This document shows, one piece after another, positions 20,816-33,462 of a stretch of DNA of 64,000 bases. Every line of letters starts with the position of its first letter. The first letter of the stretch is position 1. Below the pieces are notes generated by a model. It did no database searches. It worked only from the letters and a program-made list of their open reading frames with translations, and was not told the DNA's origin. The position numbers and the translations under genes were made by a program. Source of the DNA: Hanleya hanleyi (Eukaryota > Mollusca > Polyplacophora > Lepidopleurida > Hanleyidae); the NCBI GenBank assembly GCA_036873755.1, contig JAVTVY010025374.1, positions 51,077-115,076 of the forward strand, in the 5' to 3' direction.

Positions 20816-22296
20816 TATGCCCCCCCTCTAACTAGAGGGGGGGCATATAGCGATCGCTTTGTCCGTCCGTCCGTCTGTCCGTCTGTCCGTCCGAATTTCT
20901 TGTCCGAGCAATATCTCGGTTAATATTTGATGGACAGGACTGAAACTTGCATGGAATGTGGCTAGTGCCTCGTAGATGTGCAGCGTTGAGTTTTTTCCGA
21001 GTTCCGGTATAATTTTCAAGAGTTATGGCCCTTTTTCTGAAATCTCTGTGAATGGGACTTGTCCGGGCTGGATCTTGGTTAATATTGTATAGACAAGTAT
21101 GAAATTTGCATGATATGTGGTCAGTGCCCACAGTTGTGCAGCGTAAAGTTTCTTCACGTTTCGCTTATATTTTCAAGAGTTATGGCCCTTTGTTCCTGAA
21201 TTCTTCGTGAATTGGGACTTGTCCGGGCTGGATCTCGGTTAATATTGTGTGGACAATTATGAAATTTGCAGGATATGTTGTCAGTGCCCTGTAGTTGTGC
21301 AGCGTGAAGTTTCTCCGCGTTTCACATATATTTTCAAGAGTTATGGCCCTTTTTTCTTTAAATTTGTGTGAATTGGGACTTGTCCGGGCTGGATCTCGGT
21401 TAATAATGTATGGACAATTATGAAATTTGCAGGATATGTTGTCAGTGCCCTGTAGTTGTGCAGCGTGAAGTTTCTCCGCGTTTCACATATATTTTCAAGA
21501 GTTATGGCCCTTTTTTCTTCAAATTTGTGTGAATTGGAACTTGTCCGGGCTGGATCTCGGTTAATATTGTATGGACAATTATGAAATTTGCAGGATATGT
21601 GGTCAGTGCCCTGTAGTTGTGCAGCGTGAAGTTTCTCCACATTTCGCGTATATTTTCAACAGTTATGGCCCTTTTTTCTTCAAATCTTTGAGACTTGTAG
21701 GGCTGGATCTCGGTTAATATTGTGTGGACAAGTATGAAATTTGCATGATATGTGGTCAGTGACCCATTGGTGTGCAGCGTGAAGTTTCTCTGCTTTCGGT
21801 TATATTTTCAAGAGTTATGGCCCTTTGTTTATCAAAACTAAAGTGAATGGGATATATTCATTTGTCCAGGCTGGATCTCAGTCCATAACCAATTTGGACC
21901 AGAAAAATGGCTATATTATATGTTATCCTACATTCCAAAGCAGACAACATAGGTCCTGAAGTTAAAGTATGAAGTTGCCCCAAAAAGAGTGAATTGGGTG
22001 CAAAATTCAAAGTTCACTGATCGCTTCATAATTTCACCACAATATACTCCCCAAGGAATGTAGGTCTCATAACCAGGTCACATTTTCGGATTTGGCGAAA
22101 GCCCTGGCGACCATCTTGCATCGAAACATCGTATTATCACTTGTTGGCTGATACTTGGAATATGTATTATGTGAGGCATGGCAAAAAAAGTGACAGAAAC
22201 AGAATTTTTATAATTTTCCAAATTAGGCCTCCACCAACCAATAAACAACAGAACAATGGCGGGGCAGTGTCGGATTAAAGCGGAAGGGGGGGCATA
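20816..22296 (+). mobile_element. Pearl-like non-autonomous element (family b), inserted in the LINE 3' UTR
   Basis: Starts with a perfect stem-loop: 15-bp arms 20816-20830 and 20833-20847 (TATGCCCCCCCTCTA), loop AC. A CCGT/CTGT tract follows (about 20862-20893), then about six core units of about 160 bp; GTCCGGGCTGG recurs at 21061, 21221, 21382 and 21543. Each unit carries GAGTTATGGCCCTT and GAAATTTGC boxes. The 3' end is GGGGGGGCATA (22286-22296), complementary to the start. LINE 3' UTR flanks both sides (20609-20815, 22297-22390). No protein is encoded; the open frames on the minus strand follow the core periodicity. Confidence 0.85.
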
Positions 22297-22410
22297 CAAT
22301 TGAGCAATCTCTGATTGCTTCCTTCCTGTGTTTATATTATGTATTCCCTGTCTTGTGTATCAAATATGAATTATGTGATATGGGAGAATAAAAAAAAAAG
22401 AAAAAAAAAA

Positions 22411-22645
22411 GACTTCAGTTAGAACAGTTTATCTCTGGATCATGTACACAGGACAATCTGCATCAAGGCATATAAGACTTCAGTTAGAACAGTTTATCTC
22501 TGGATCATGTACACAGGACAATCTGCATGAAGGCATATAAGACTTCAGTTAGAACAGTTTACCTCTGGATCATGTACACAGGACAATCTGCATGAAGGCA
22601 TATAAGACTTCAGTTAGAACAGTTTATCTCTGGATCATGTACCGG
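22411..22645. repeat. 65-bp minisatellite, right part
   Basis: Continues the array of 13736-14155 after the LINE; GACTTCAGTTAGAACAG recurs at 22411, 22476, 22541 and 22606. All copies on this side carry GACTTCAG, while most on the left carry GACTTGAG. Confidence 0.95.
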
Positions 22646-23040
22646 TACACTAAGTTGCATTAATCACCAAAGTTGCCAAGATTAAATGCATTCTCAGATT
22701 GTAAATAAAATAAAAAATCAATTTCAGTTGGAGAAATGCTGATGAAAATTTAAAAGGAGTATTAATTTCAGTCAAAAAACCCCATCAATTTCTGGTTTTT
22801 CTGCTTGTAAAATTTGGATTTATATATATTATACGTACCTCATACCAGAATTGTTCATCTTGATTGGTCAGAACTCGGTCACATGATATTCTGAAATTTC
22901 CAATATGAAATGTATAACATCAGAAACATTATACTTTCTGCAGTAGTCTTGAGGTGATGTCACACGGTCTCGAGAAAATACATGTAGTGCACGATTTGAG
23001 GCAATAATTCAGCCTTGAGGAAATAGCACATGATCTCAGG
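22646..23040. other. no gene seen
   Basis: AT-rich DNA between the minisatellite and the next repeat; nothing recognisable. Confidence 0.5.
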
Positions 23041-23975
23041 CATAGTTGTCTCTCATGATCTGGCACAAGGCAACCCTCTGTTGCTAGCGACAGAGCTCTC
23101 CATCCAACATATGTCAGTTGAATGATTTTCTGTACATGTATAAACTTGAGTGGGAAATTCTAGGAAACTGTTTAGTACCTTGCAGATGAGCAAGTCAAGT
23201 TTTTGCCCATTCCTATTATTTTCCCTAGAGTTATGGCCCTTCATCGACAACGTCATATACTATAGTAAAATGTTCTCCAGGCTATATTTCCCGTATAAAT
23301 TGGCAAAAAAAGTTTAAAATGGTCGCTGAAAATGCTTAGTAATACAATGTATGGAGGTTTTATTCAATTAGCCATTTTGATGTTCTTGAGTTGTATCCTT
23401 TTATCATCAACTTTAACACATGCATGTACATCCCATATCTTGGTTACTATAAAATGAACAACATGAGACATGCTTAGTAACTTGCAGGTGTGTAGTGTCA
23501 TGGCCCCCTCCCTATTTTTCAAGAATTATGTCCCACTTTAATATTGAAATTAATATATGCTATAGTACGTATACTTGTCCCGTGTTTTTACTCCTTGGAC
23601 TAAGAAGCTGAAACTTTCTACATTATATCTTGGCTCCATGGTCTATCCAAAAATGTAAAAGAATTCAAGATGGCTGAAGTTATCTGATGTGCAATAAAAT
23701 AATTTTGGGCACTTTTATATGTAAAAAGGTAGAAAATTTTAAGAAAGAAGATGACTTTTCAGTCACACCCTGATGGTCACCATCTTGCATTTACCCATGA
23801 TCCTCGGCTTGGATGGGGATACAGGCATTCTACTAGAAGGTACTATCGCAATGAACATACAGAGGTAGCCGCCTACTTTGGCAAAAAATGCCATTTGATT
23901 CGTTTAATTTCTGGTCACTTGCCATTGTTTTTCAGTTGCCTCCTATGCAACTAGGTATAGGAGGCAACTGAAAAA
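23041..23975 (+). mobile_element. diverged Pearl-like repeat ending in a hairpin (family c)
   Basis: Contains a GAGTTATGGCCCTTC box (about 23229) and diverged copies (23521-23540), plus GATGGTCACCATCTTGCAT, echoed at 22098-22120 in family b. It ends in a 19-bp perfect stem (23928-23946 and 23957-23975, TTTTTCAGTTGCCTCCTAT, 10-nt loop). I see no CCGT tract, and the hairpin is at the right-hand end here. The left boundary is a guess. Confidence 0.5.
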
Positions 23976-25127
23976 AAGTCATATAAAGTATTAAGAATGT
24001 CAGATCTGTGGACTTTATATTTTGTTTTCGAAAATTATTCCCACCCTTCCCTAGGCCTTGTAGGATTAAGCCGGAATATAAAATGCAGTTGGAAGATGGA
24101 TGGATCTTCTTGTACATGATATAAGGATTTATCATATACCTAGGCTATGCGTGCTAGGATAGTGATACACACTCGCGTTTTCTGTTCCATATCACCCTAG
24201 TCGCTATCTGTATCGCCCTACTCGGTAACCGGAACTATTTTCGCTGGTGACCTTGGCAACCTGTCGGGGAAATCCCGTGAAGCCCGTTCTGTTCTAATAA
24301 TAGAAGTGAAAACTTTACACATGCTGATCCGTTCTGAAGGGTATTTCCAGATCAATACAAATGGATTTACACTTGCGATAATATATGCATATATACTAAA
24401 CCTATTCTGAGTCTGATTTTGGCCTTCCTGACCGTCAATCCGAGCCTTGTTAACTTACGGTGGGCCGTATCCGCCGTACCTCACTGATTACTGTGCGACG
24501 AAATCATTGAAAAGTTCATCACATAGTGAGCAACCACTTGCGAGAATTAATTTAAATAGTAACACTGAATGATGTAAAAATTTCAACAAAAAGAATATAG
24601 CCGATTATGATAACATCCGTTTTATTCCAAGACTCAAAATCAAATATAGGCCTGTTATCTGGTATTTGAAATTATTTCTTGATGGCGAATACAAATGAAC
24701 GAAAGACAAACTCTGTGGCTCTACCGCGTGACCACGTTTTCAGTGACAAGAACTGAACGAAAGCATGAACACATGGATACTCTGGCTCGTAATGTTGTTT
24801 AGTCTATATGTTGTAAGTCTGTTAATGTTGAAAATAAACACGCCGATATTCCTCCCCCCCCCTCCGTTCGTCTTCGGTGAAGTGATAACCGATGCAGCAA
24901 ATCCCCATCTGGCCATGGATTATCAGTGCAATTGCCCCTGCAAGCTCCGCTTGACTACTGCTTTATAGAAAACATCTGAATTCCAGGAACAGACAGTTGA
25001 TCCACAGTTATAAAATAGACAGCAATTCAATCACGTGTTTTCTTATTGAAATCAAAAGTCATTTGAAAAATTATGTTTGATTCGATAAATCCAAGAGAAA
25101 CTGTAAAATCCAATCATGATCGAATAC
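23976..25127. other. no gene seen
   Basis: No supportable gene. An ATG-initiated 67-codon frame (24765-24968) opens with a hydrophobic stretch (WILWLVMLFSLYVVSLLML) that could pass for a signal peptide, but nothing else supports it. Confidence 0.45.
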
Positions 25128-25311
25128 CAGGGCTTGTTTTTCCACAGGAATCCGGGAATCCGATTCCCGTCAACACTCCCGCAAAATAATCTGCGGTAAA
25201 ATTGTAGTAATCTGTATTGAAATGATAGCATTGGATTCCCGTGGATTCCCATAGAGCTAGATTGCGAGAATCTATTTGGATTCGCGTGAATTTTGACGAA
25301 AAACAAGGCCT
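25128..25311. mobile_element. short non-autonomous TIR element
   Basis: Ends CAGGGCTTGTTTTTC on the left and GAAAAACAAGGCCT on the right form imperfect terminal inverted repeats. The hexamer GAATAC flanks both sides (25122-25127 and 25312-25317), a possible target duplication. The CAGG-type ends and size of about 180 bp suggest a hAT-like MITE. GGAATCC/GGATTCC motifs inside add further internal symmetry. Confidence 0.5.
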
Positions 25312-26032
25312 GAATACTGGTAGGCCTAGTATTTTTTATTTATTTTTTTGATCCGATTTAGATGTAATACGGTCGTATGAACATTATGCAGCTGGCAGCG
25401 GGAACACGGGCAAACCGTAAATCCCACCCATTTCGTTTCTTCAAAAAGTTTCGTCTCGCCAAACCACTGGTGAACTTTCCTTGCCGTGAATTTCAACAAC
25501 TGCCTCTTAGTCATCGGGCATGCGTCGATCTATACACGTACCTTTAACACTGACCAACTGACTGTAAAATGTAATTCCTGAATCAAGAATCGTCTGTAAC
25601 ACTGTCGAAATCGCGTTGCGCGTCAATCATTGTTTGAATTTCTCAGTTGGAGAATTTCCGTACGCCTGCATCGAACCATCGTGTTTCGCAGTTCGAATGA
25701 CAGTTTGTTGAACAACACATCAAATAGTATATATGTACGTTTCAAGTTCACCATTTCTGCATTCCTCGATGTCAAATATTACGGGAGGTAATCTTCCAAC
25801 CTGACTCTCTCTTTCTTCTCTCTTTCTCGTTTTGTTTATCCTGACCTAGTTTGTTCCATCGAGGCTCGCGAGTTTATTTTTGGCCCAGTGCCACGTGCGC
25901 GGATTTATTCAATTAGGTCAAATGAGCCTTACCACGTCACATACACAATCAATGCGCGTCATAACACATAGTTCGGAATTCAAACGCCCTATTAGGTGAA
26001 TAAAAACATCCTAAGAGTTCGGTATATGATAA
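25312..26032. other. no gene seen
   Basis: No convincing ORF, RNA gene or repeat end. Confidence 0.5.
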
Positions 26033-26201
26033 ATATATCATCATGACACTGTGTTGTTCCCGCACTTTGTATCAGATCGAGTTCTCGGAGTCTGATCGCC
26101 GCATCGACCTCGACCTGCGGTCTCGGTCGATACGGCGATCAGACTCCGAGAACTCGAGCTGATACAAAGTGCGGGAACAACACAGTGTCTTGATAATATA
26201 T
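26033..26201. repeat. long near-perfect inverted repeat (hairpin)
   Basis: Core arms 26045-26101 and 26133-26189 (57 bp) differ at one position. Weaker pairing extends outward to 26033 and 26201 with two more mismatches. The 31-nt loop has its own ATCGACC / GGTCGAT pairing. The hairpin is visibly richer in G+C than its surroundings. It does not match other elements in this window; it could be a foldback element, a small-RNA precursor or a cruciform. Confidence 0.92.
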
Positions 26202-28851
26202 ATGTATTGCCTGTTTACTGCTGGTGTACAGTCAACCTTCATCAAGGGCAATACGGTTCTTGATCGTTACTTGAAGTTTGAACGTCTTTGAAAGAATCCT
26301 TTTTGGTTCCGGTGGCCTTTTATAAGTGTGAATGTGCTCTGGTGCATGGACCGAGTGACATTGTATTTTGTTTTCATATCTGTACCTATTGCCCTTCCCA
26401 GTTCTCAGTTGTGTTACTTGTATACATAGTAGTAAAAACTTTTCCAATGAATGTCTTCTTAATCTGGTGGAAAAGAAATATCGATACTCTGTGAAGGAAA
26501 TGATCAGCAGCAGTTCTGGGTGTGTCTGCAATCCAAGTACATAACGTGCTATTGAGAATTCCGGGCAGGCTCTTGGAATCGGCCTGTTTATTGGTTTTTC
26601 TCGACTGGTGTTCTAAAGTGGAGATTTCTCAGAGCAGTTGGATATGCATCTGTGCGACTTCGCCTCTTAGGATGTATGTGTAAGCCTGAAGTGGTGTATG
26701 GACTTGATCAATAAGGTGTCGTTAGTCTTTTGTCACGCTTAGACAACGTGTTTAAAGAGAATTGACGTGTGAATCTTGAGCTGCCTGAGGTGAGGTGTTA
26801 AATGACATTTCGCAGATCTACACCAGGAAATTGGTATTATATATAATGGAGGTATGTATATTAGTAGGAAGAGGACAGGCCAGACCTGCAGATAATAGGT
26901 CCATGGCATATGTAGAGATTCTAGGCAACATTCTGGTGATCTAGATGTATACGTATTTTCTATTTAACTGATTTTGAGTCTTCTTTTTTTTTTCTTTAGC
27001 TCAGACAAATGATTGACTAAATGTCATTTGCATGATGTAATTCATGATTTTGGTTCTAGAAGTTATTTTTTCTTAACCGTTTCAATGGTGTTTCGGCAGT
27101 GAAATTCACCATGTTCACACCCCATTGATTTTGAAATTTCTTCACAGAAACCTAGGATTTATTCTTACAAGCAGTCTGTAGCAATAGTTTGGAACCTGTA
27201 ACCTGAACTTGAGATATTGAAATATTTTTTCAGTTCATAGAAAGCGTGAAATTATTCCCAACTTGCGTATTATCGGATAAAAATACATGCATACCGGGAA
27301 AATGGTGTCAGTCCATGCGACCAAATAAGTGTTATATTTTCACTTTTTGTGAGGCATCAACAGCCGCAAAATGTCTAATTCACTCTGACAACACATCTCC
27401 TGGTATTTTAGAATTGAATCCAGCGCTTGGTTGAAGAATTTATTACGAATTGCAAGAGAAATGTTAGTTTTTCAGAAAACTGTTCACAAATGCATTTTAC
27501 TTCGAAAAACTTGTTAGCATTGGCTCTTGTCCAATTAGGGGAGAGGTAACAAATGCTTTTGGTACGTTAGTTAATCAATGAGGTCAACAATGGCTGGTTG
27601 TCAACCTCAATTGGCTCAGCTGTCAGCTTGGATAATCCCACAGAAAAGATAAACATTGACTGTTTTCATCCAGGTAAATCCTGACTTTCTGAATGATTCT
27701 ATGGGAATACCCTTCAGAATGAACCCAAACACATTACAACAACAACAATTATTCACAGAGAAATCAGCACACAATCCTAGAAGGGGTGAAATTGGACAGC
27801 CATTCATAGTCGGTCTTTCAGGGGTTTTTTCTCAAATCTCACATTCTTTTGCTAATATCAAATTACTGATTGAGAGTAATTATTGACCACTGTAAAATAA
27901 TAAATGGTTAACTTTTCAGTGAAACAATATTTCTTGTATGTGATTTTTGTGCTACCATTTTTTGGAGATACTGAAGTTCAAACTTGACCCATCACTCAGG
28001 GGTTTGCCGTACTGAGGCTAATATATGCCAGGGGGAAACTGATCATGATGAGAGAGTTAAATGTAATGTGTCAAACAGTAGTCTGACACAATGGTGGATA
28101 AAGCAGAGTCTTCCTTTATTTCTTACAAACCAAATGTATGTGCTAAACCAGATAAATATCAGGCCCAAACCTTTGTCTGTTGGAGAACAAGTTAAAACAA
28201 TTGTTTTTTCATGTGCAGTTACATGTATGTGAGCACTGTCTACAAAAATAAAAATAAAAGGCAATACAAAATTCAAAGTTTTCTCCAAAACTCAATATAT
28301 ATTTTTTCACTGGGGTACAAATGGCTAGAAAATACCGTGAAAATCTTCGCTCATAGAAGACCAGTGGACCAATGTGTTTAAAGAATTTACCCATTCCACA
28401 AATGCATTTAACATAAGTGTATTAAAGTACTATACATATAGACTGATTCAAGCTTCAAAAGTGGTCTATTATGATGATCTTTCAAGTCCATAAATTCTAG
28501 TGCTATAAACATTTAATGCCTACATCATAAATTGTATTCTGGTTAATATTTAGGAGAGGTCTGGCAAATATGATGGTTCTGTCATTCCATAAAAGAAAAA
28601 GAGATTGTGTCATATTGGATTTCCATAATTTTATGCATACATTTGGATCAATCTAGGTAGTAAAATGAGAGGAATAAGCATCAGACTAAACTTCAGTTGG
28701 GGTTTGAAATTGTCCTTGTAATTAGTGAGGGACTCGACTTACATTTACATGTGTCTATTGTCATCAAGATGATGGGAGTAATATTCCATATTTACAGTTT
28801 GACCTGAGCATCAATAGGAGTCGTAGTGCATCGTTAATGATGTCATTGGTT
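26202..28851. other. no gene seen
   Basis: AT-rich DNA. Open frames are 60-100 codons without similarity or start context. No repeats of note. Confidence 0.5.
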
Positions 28852-28951
28852 ATGTTTATGTGAAGGATGGTTGTAATCGTAACAGGTTATATATGTGTGC
28901 CATGTTTATGTGAAGGATGGTTGTAATCGTAACAGGTTATATATGTGTGCC
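28852..28951. repeat. 50-bp tandem duplication
   Basis: A 50-bp unit containing TGAAGGATGGTTGTAATCGT is present twice with almost no difference, indicating a recent duplication. Confidence 0.9.
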
Positions 28952-30832
28952 ATGTATATGCAGGATCAAGCAAGTTCATTTCACATTTACCAACATGTGA
29001 CTTGATTTGATGAGAGACTTCCTTTTCTAATACAAATACATTACATCGTTTTCAAAATAATGATAAAGGCCAGGTTTTAAATTTCAAATCAGAGTTGAAA
29101 AGATTATTCCGATGGCCTCCAATATGTATGTTTTATGTTACAGTGCTGTGCCAAACAAATTCGAACTCTTCTGCACTGGGAGATTAATTTAGTTCATACA
29201 CAGAGGTTTTGGTAGGACCAGAATGTCAGTCTGAGATATCATATTGTATGATCCTGTATTACTGGTTTGAATTTTGTGAGGAAAATGTACTGGATTTGGA
29301 CCAGTGTGGCTTTCCCGTTGTTTGTAAACATAATGTAGCATACTAGATTCATAATTATGAACAGCAGGAAAATGATTTCATCACTTCTGGCCCTACCATA
29401 GGTCACATGAGACACCTATTTGTACCTTCATATATGAAGAGTTCCACTGTTTTCACCATCTGAAAACCGTTCATTTGAATAACTATTTATGACAGCATCT
29501 TCCGAACTACATGATATGACATTGAAATTTCAGGGGTTAACATAGAACTCGCCTTTACAAACTCAATATCCATGGATGTTTAAATTAAGTTAATAAAATC
29601 AATTTTTGAGGTGGGAAACTTTTTCTAAAGTTGTCGTAAAATGCAACACATCAGGGTGGTAACCATTTCACAGTTTTTGCTTTGTTTTATCCAAAACAGC
29701 CCATATCTGCAGCTGTTTAATAGTCTGGGTTCCTATTGCTGGATCATTGGACCGTCTTCAACTTGCCCCTTCTCCTTCAACATCCTCCCCTCTACAGGTG
29801 TCATACCCCATATATTCTGATATCTAATGTCACAACATTAATTCAACTACTTCCCCCACAGATGGGTCTCCATCGCATTGCTCCCAGAGCTCTTGAGCCT
29901 CCTAAACTAAACTTTGCCTCATATGCTCCATACATTTGAAACCTTACATGTACATCATTTAACACTAACAATTTATTCACTATCCAGGGAGATGGGTTCC
30001 CGTCCAAGTGCTCGGATTCCCACCCTCTTTCTCCTAGACTCAGTATCACCCCATCCCATAACTCTATATACTTTGAAACCTTACTTTATAATACACTTGC
30101 AGTCATCTTCCCATTAGAACTGTCCGTTAGACAAAACCATCAATATTAACATGTGACCACCCAAAGGTGGACATTGATCTATTTTATGAAGCTCTTGTTG
30201 TTCCAGATAATGCTTCAAAACTTCTTGTCTAAAATTCCATTATTATGGTGAACCCCTTGCTCAGATACATTGTGCAATTGTTCCATGATATTGTATCAGA
30301 ACTGTTTGTGATAATTCTGTCACTATAAAGAAATTGTGCTGAATTCTAAACCAGACCAGACTTCACTCGTGGTTGCCTCTGAATAATCTCCCTTGTGATT
30401 CGATCAAGCTAATCAAGTCGGATCGAATATGTCTGTATGATCCGTGAATGTACTTCCTTAGGGTGGGAAGAATTAAGACAGGAAGAAATGCTAGATTAGC
30501 CTGTATCGGTGGAACCTTAGTCCCTGAGGGAGGGAAGGACATTAGACAAGGAAAAGTGGTAAATTATAATGGTTAGAATTGCCTGATAACATTGGAATGT
30601 CTTTGTGTGACCTGAATTTCCTAATTTAGCAGTTTGGGATTCCCTCAGCTCCAGTCATCCGTCTCTCTGTTCATCATCCTTTTGGCCAAATATCAAGAGA
30701 GGGGTCCTCTCTGAGACATTATAAAGTACATGTGTACCTGTGATTTGGATCTCCTTTCAGAATATTTGCTTAATATTTTGGTCAATACTTCATTTAAGTA
30801 TCTATTGTCCATACCTCTAAAGCTCTGGGTCT
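28952..30832. other. no gene seen
   Basis: No supportable gene or element. The frame at 29736-29939 has no family features. Confidence 0.5.
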
Positions 30833-31560
30833 AGCTTATTGTTGTCCTCAGCCTTGCTATACCTGTTGTTGTCCTCAGACTTGTCTAGACCTAAATATTA
30901 TTGTGGTCCTCATTTTGTGTAGACCTATTATTGTCCTCAGATTTATCTAGACCTCATTTTGTCTATCCAGACATGTTGTCCTCAGGTTTGTCTAGACCTA
31001 TTGTTGTCCTCAGATTTGTCTAGACCTATTGTTGTCCACAAACCTGCCTAGCCCTATTGTTGTCCTCAGACTTGTCAGACCTATTGTTGTCCTCAGACTT
31101 GTCTAGACTTAAATATTGTTGTCCTCAAACTTGTCTAGACGTATTGTTGCCCTCAGACTTGCCTAGACCTAAATATTATTGTTGTCCTCATTTTTGTGTA
31201 GACCTATTATTGTCCTCTTGTTGTCCTCATTTTGTCTATCCAGACTTATTGTCCTCAGGCTTGTCTAGACCTATTGTTGTCCTCAAACTTGTCTAGACCT
31301 ATTGTTGTCCACAAACCTGCTTAGCCCTATTGTTGTCCTCAGACTTGTCAGGCCTATTGTTGTCCTCAGACTTGTCTAGACTTAATATTGTTGTCCTCAT
31401 ATTTGTCTAGACGTATTGTTGCCCTCAGATTTGCCTAAGCCTATTGTTGTCATCAGACTTGCCTAGACCTATTGTTGTCTTCACTTGCCTAGACCTAACT
31501 ATTGTTGTCCTCATTTTTTTATAGACCTATTGTTGTCCTCAGGTTTGTCTAGACCTGTTG
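30833..31560. repeat. minisatellite, about 28-bp unit
   Basis: Irregular tandem array of a unit like TATTGTTGTCCTCAGACTTG plus TCTAGACC. Many copies have small indels and variants such as CCTAAATATTATTG. Confidence 0.9.
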
Positions 31561-31880
31561 TTCTCAGATTTGTTAGGGCAACTCGCAAGTGTCAGGACTG
31601 GAGTGGTGAGTGTTGGGTCTAGACCGGAAAGTGACAGGACTGTATTTCTGAGTGTCCGGACTAGTCTTCTAAGTGTCAGGACTGGTCTGGTGAGTGTCCA
31701 AAATGGACTTGTGAGTGTCAGGACTGGTTTGTTGAGTGCCAATAGACTGGACGGGTCTGATGATTGTCTGGTCTGGCGAGTGTCAGGACTGGACTTTTGT
31801 GATGGCCTGTACTGAGCTGGCAAGTTTTGGGACTCAGCTGGCGACTGCTGGGACTGGACTTGCCAGTGACAGGACTGGAT
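31561..31880. repeat. minisatellite, about 20-bp unit
   Basis: Array built on GTGAGTGTCAGGACTGG-like units, directly adjoining the TCTAGACC array. Both strands stay open for about 85-95 codons only because of the repeat. Confidence 0.85.
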
Positions 31881-33050
31881 AACGAGTGAATGTAGTGTAG
31901 CCCTGACAATGAATCAGAAAAGCTGCATTTCAATTGAAAACTTAAACTGTTGCCGTTTTGATACCACTGCCATCACCATATGACCCTTCAAGGTGGCAAA
32001 TATCCCAAATCTATCAATGAAAAACAACCCCATATTTGTTACCAATGGACTTGTCCATTACCGGGTCAGGACTATGAATGAGAACCTATGATTCAGACAT
32101 GTAGGGGTGAGGAACTTGCTGTTACAAACACCATCAGTATGGCTGGACCATGTTCAACAATCTTTGCTGAGTGGTGTGCGGATTTCAATAATTACATTCA
32201 TTATCACTGATATTGATTTTCTGCCTGGATAGAGGGCAAGAGGCCAACATTCCAGTATTCCGCTTCTGAACACATGGATAATTCTCCTGGGTAATTATCT
32301 GTTTTTTCTTCCTCTGGCCTGTACATGGAAGCCGAAGGGCTTGATAGTCTGCACGTCTGACCATATCCAGAGAAAGTTGTTGAGTCTAACTTTTAATTAA
32401 CTCTCCATCCCCCATATGGCTAAATCTCAATTGCTACCAAAATATTGTTGTGTCAGAAAAATCTATAAGACTTCATTTATGCTGACCTAATGAATGACCG
32501 TAACACACAACTAGGTAGATTTCCGAGGAGTATTTTTGGTCTTCATCAATAATCTTGACACCCAATCCCCCAGTTGCACAATATTCAAGTTAATCCTTTA
32601 ACAATAGAGCTTCACCAATAGAACCAGCAGGTTCATTGAGACGTGGCTCACAGTGGATCGTTCTCCAGTCTCTTTAGCCTAGGAAATATTTTTTATCAAA
32701 GGTAAAGACTATTTTTGACCTGAAGTTGCCAAACTTATCATAAATATAAGCATATAATTGTCCTTTCTTGGAATAGGAGGATAATTTGATCCATATTTTC
32801 ATCATATTTACACTAGTTATCAATGGTTAAAAACCCTGTCTCATGCTAAAGAGATGGGAAAGAGAGTGGATGAATGCCAGTGTGAGCCTGGTCTTAATGC
32901 ACCTGCTAGGGCTATCGATGCAGCTCTTGTTAAAGGATTAACTTGAATTTTGTGCAAGTCTGGAATTGTGTCTGCCTCAATTTCATCCCTGTAATTTCAG
33001 ATACTGTTTCTTGTCTTCGTGTTTTTATGGATAATAACCTTTCTGTTCAA
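31881..33050. other. no gene seen
   Basis: No recognisable coding or repeat structure. Confidence 0.5.
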
Positions 33051-33462
33051 GCTACTCGAGTGGTCAGTTCCCCTTTGTCCATTATCACTTACTCGAGTGG
33101 TCAGTTCCCCTTTGTCCATTATCACTTACTTGAGTGGTCAGTTCCCCTTTGTCCATTATCATTTACTCGAGTGGTCAGTTCCCCTTTGTCCATTATCACT
33201 TACTCGAGTGGTCAGTTCCCCTTTGTCCATTATCACTTACTCGAGTGGTCAGTTCCCCTTTGTCCATTATCACTTAATCGAGTGGTCAGTTCCCCTTTGT
33301 CCATTATCACTTACTCGAGTGGTCAGTTCCCCTTTGTCCATTATCACTTACTCGAGTGGTCAGTTCCCCTTTGTCCATTATCACTTACTCGAGTGGTCAG
33401 TTCCCCGTTGTCCATTATCACTTACTCGAGTGGTCAGTTCCCCTTTGTCCATTCTCACTTCC
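33051..33462. repeat. 37-bp minisatellite, about 11 copies
   Basis: Unit CTCGAGTGGTCAGTTCCCCT plus TTGTCCATTATCACTTA, starting at 33055 and 33092 and repeated every 37 bp with few changes. Because 37 is not a multiple of three, the long frames here (32943-33467, 33019-33525) cycle through all phases of the unit; they are artefacts. Confidence 0.95.

Larger units (their letters stand above)
14156..22410 (+). mobile_element. full-length L1-like (Tx1-type) LINE with two nested insertions
   Basis: Inserted within a 65-bp minisatellite, flanked by AAGACTTCAG and ending in an A-rich tail (22391-22410). Order: 5' UTR (14156-14376), ORF1, an inter-ORF gap of about 860 bp, ORF2, 3' UTR. ORF2 is interrupted by a truncated LINE (about 19335-20070) and the 3' UTR by a Pearl-like element (20816-22296). 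Without these the LINE is about 6 kb, the usual L1 length. The intact 5' end, long ORFs and clean target duplication indicate a fairly young insertion later disabled by the ORF2 hit. Confidence 0.92.

Noticed and set aside
24765..24968. 67-codon frame with a signal-peptide-like start
   Set aside because: No further domain, no splice evidence, single short frame in AT-rich DNA.
26033..26201. rho-independent terminator or tRNA-like gene
   Set aside because: Arms far too long and perfect, no cloverleaf, and the context is eukaryotic.
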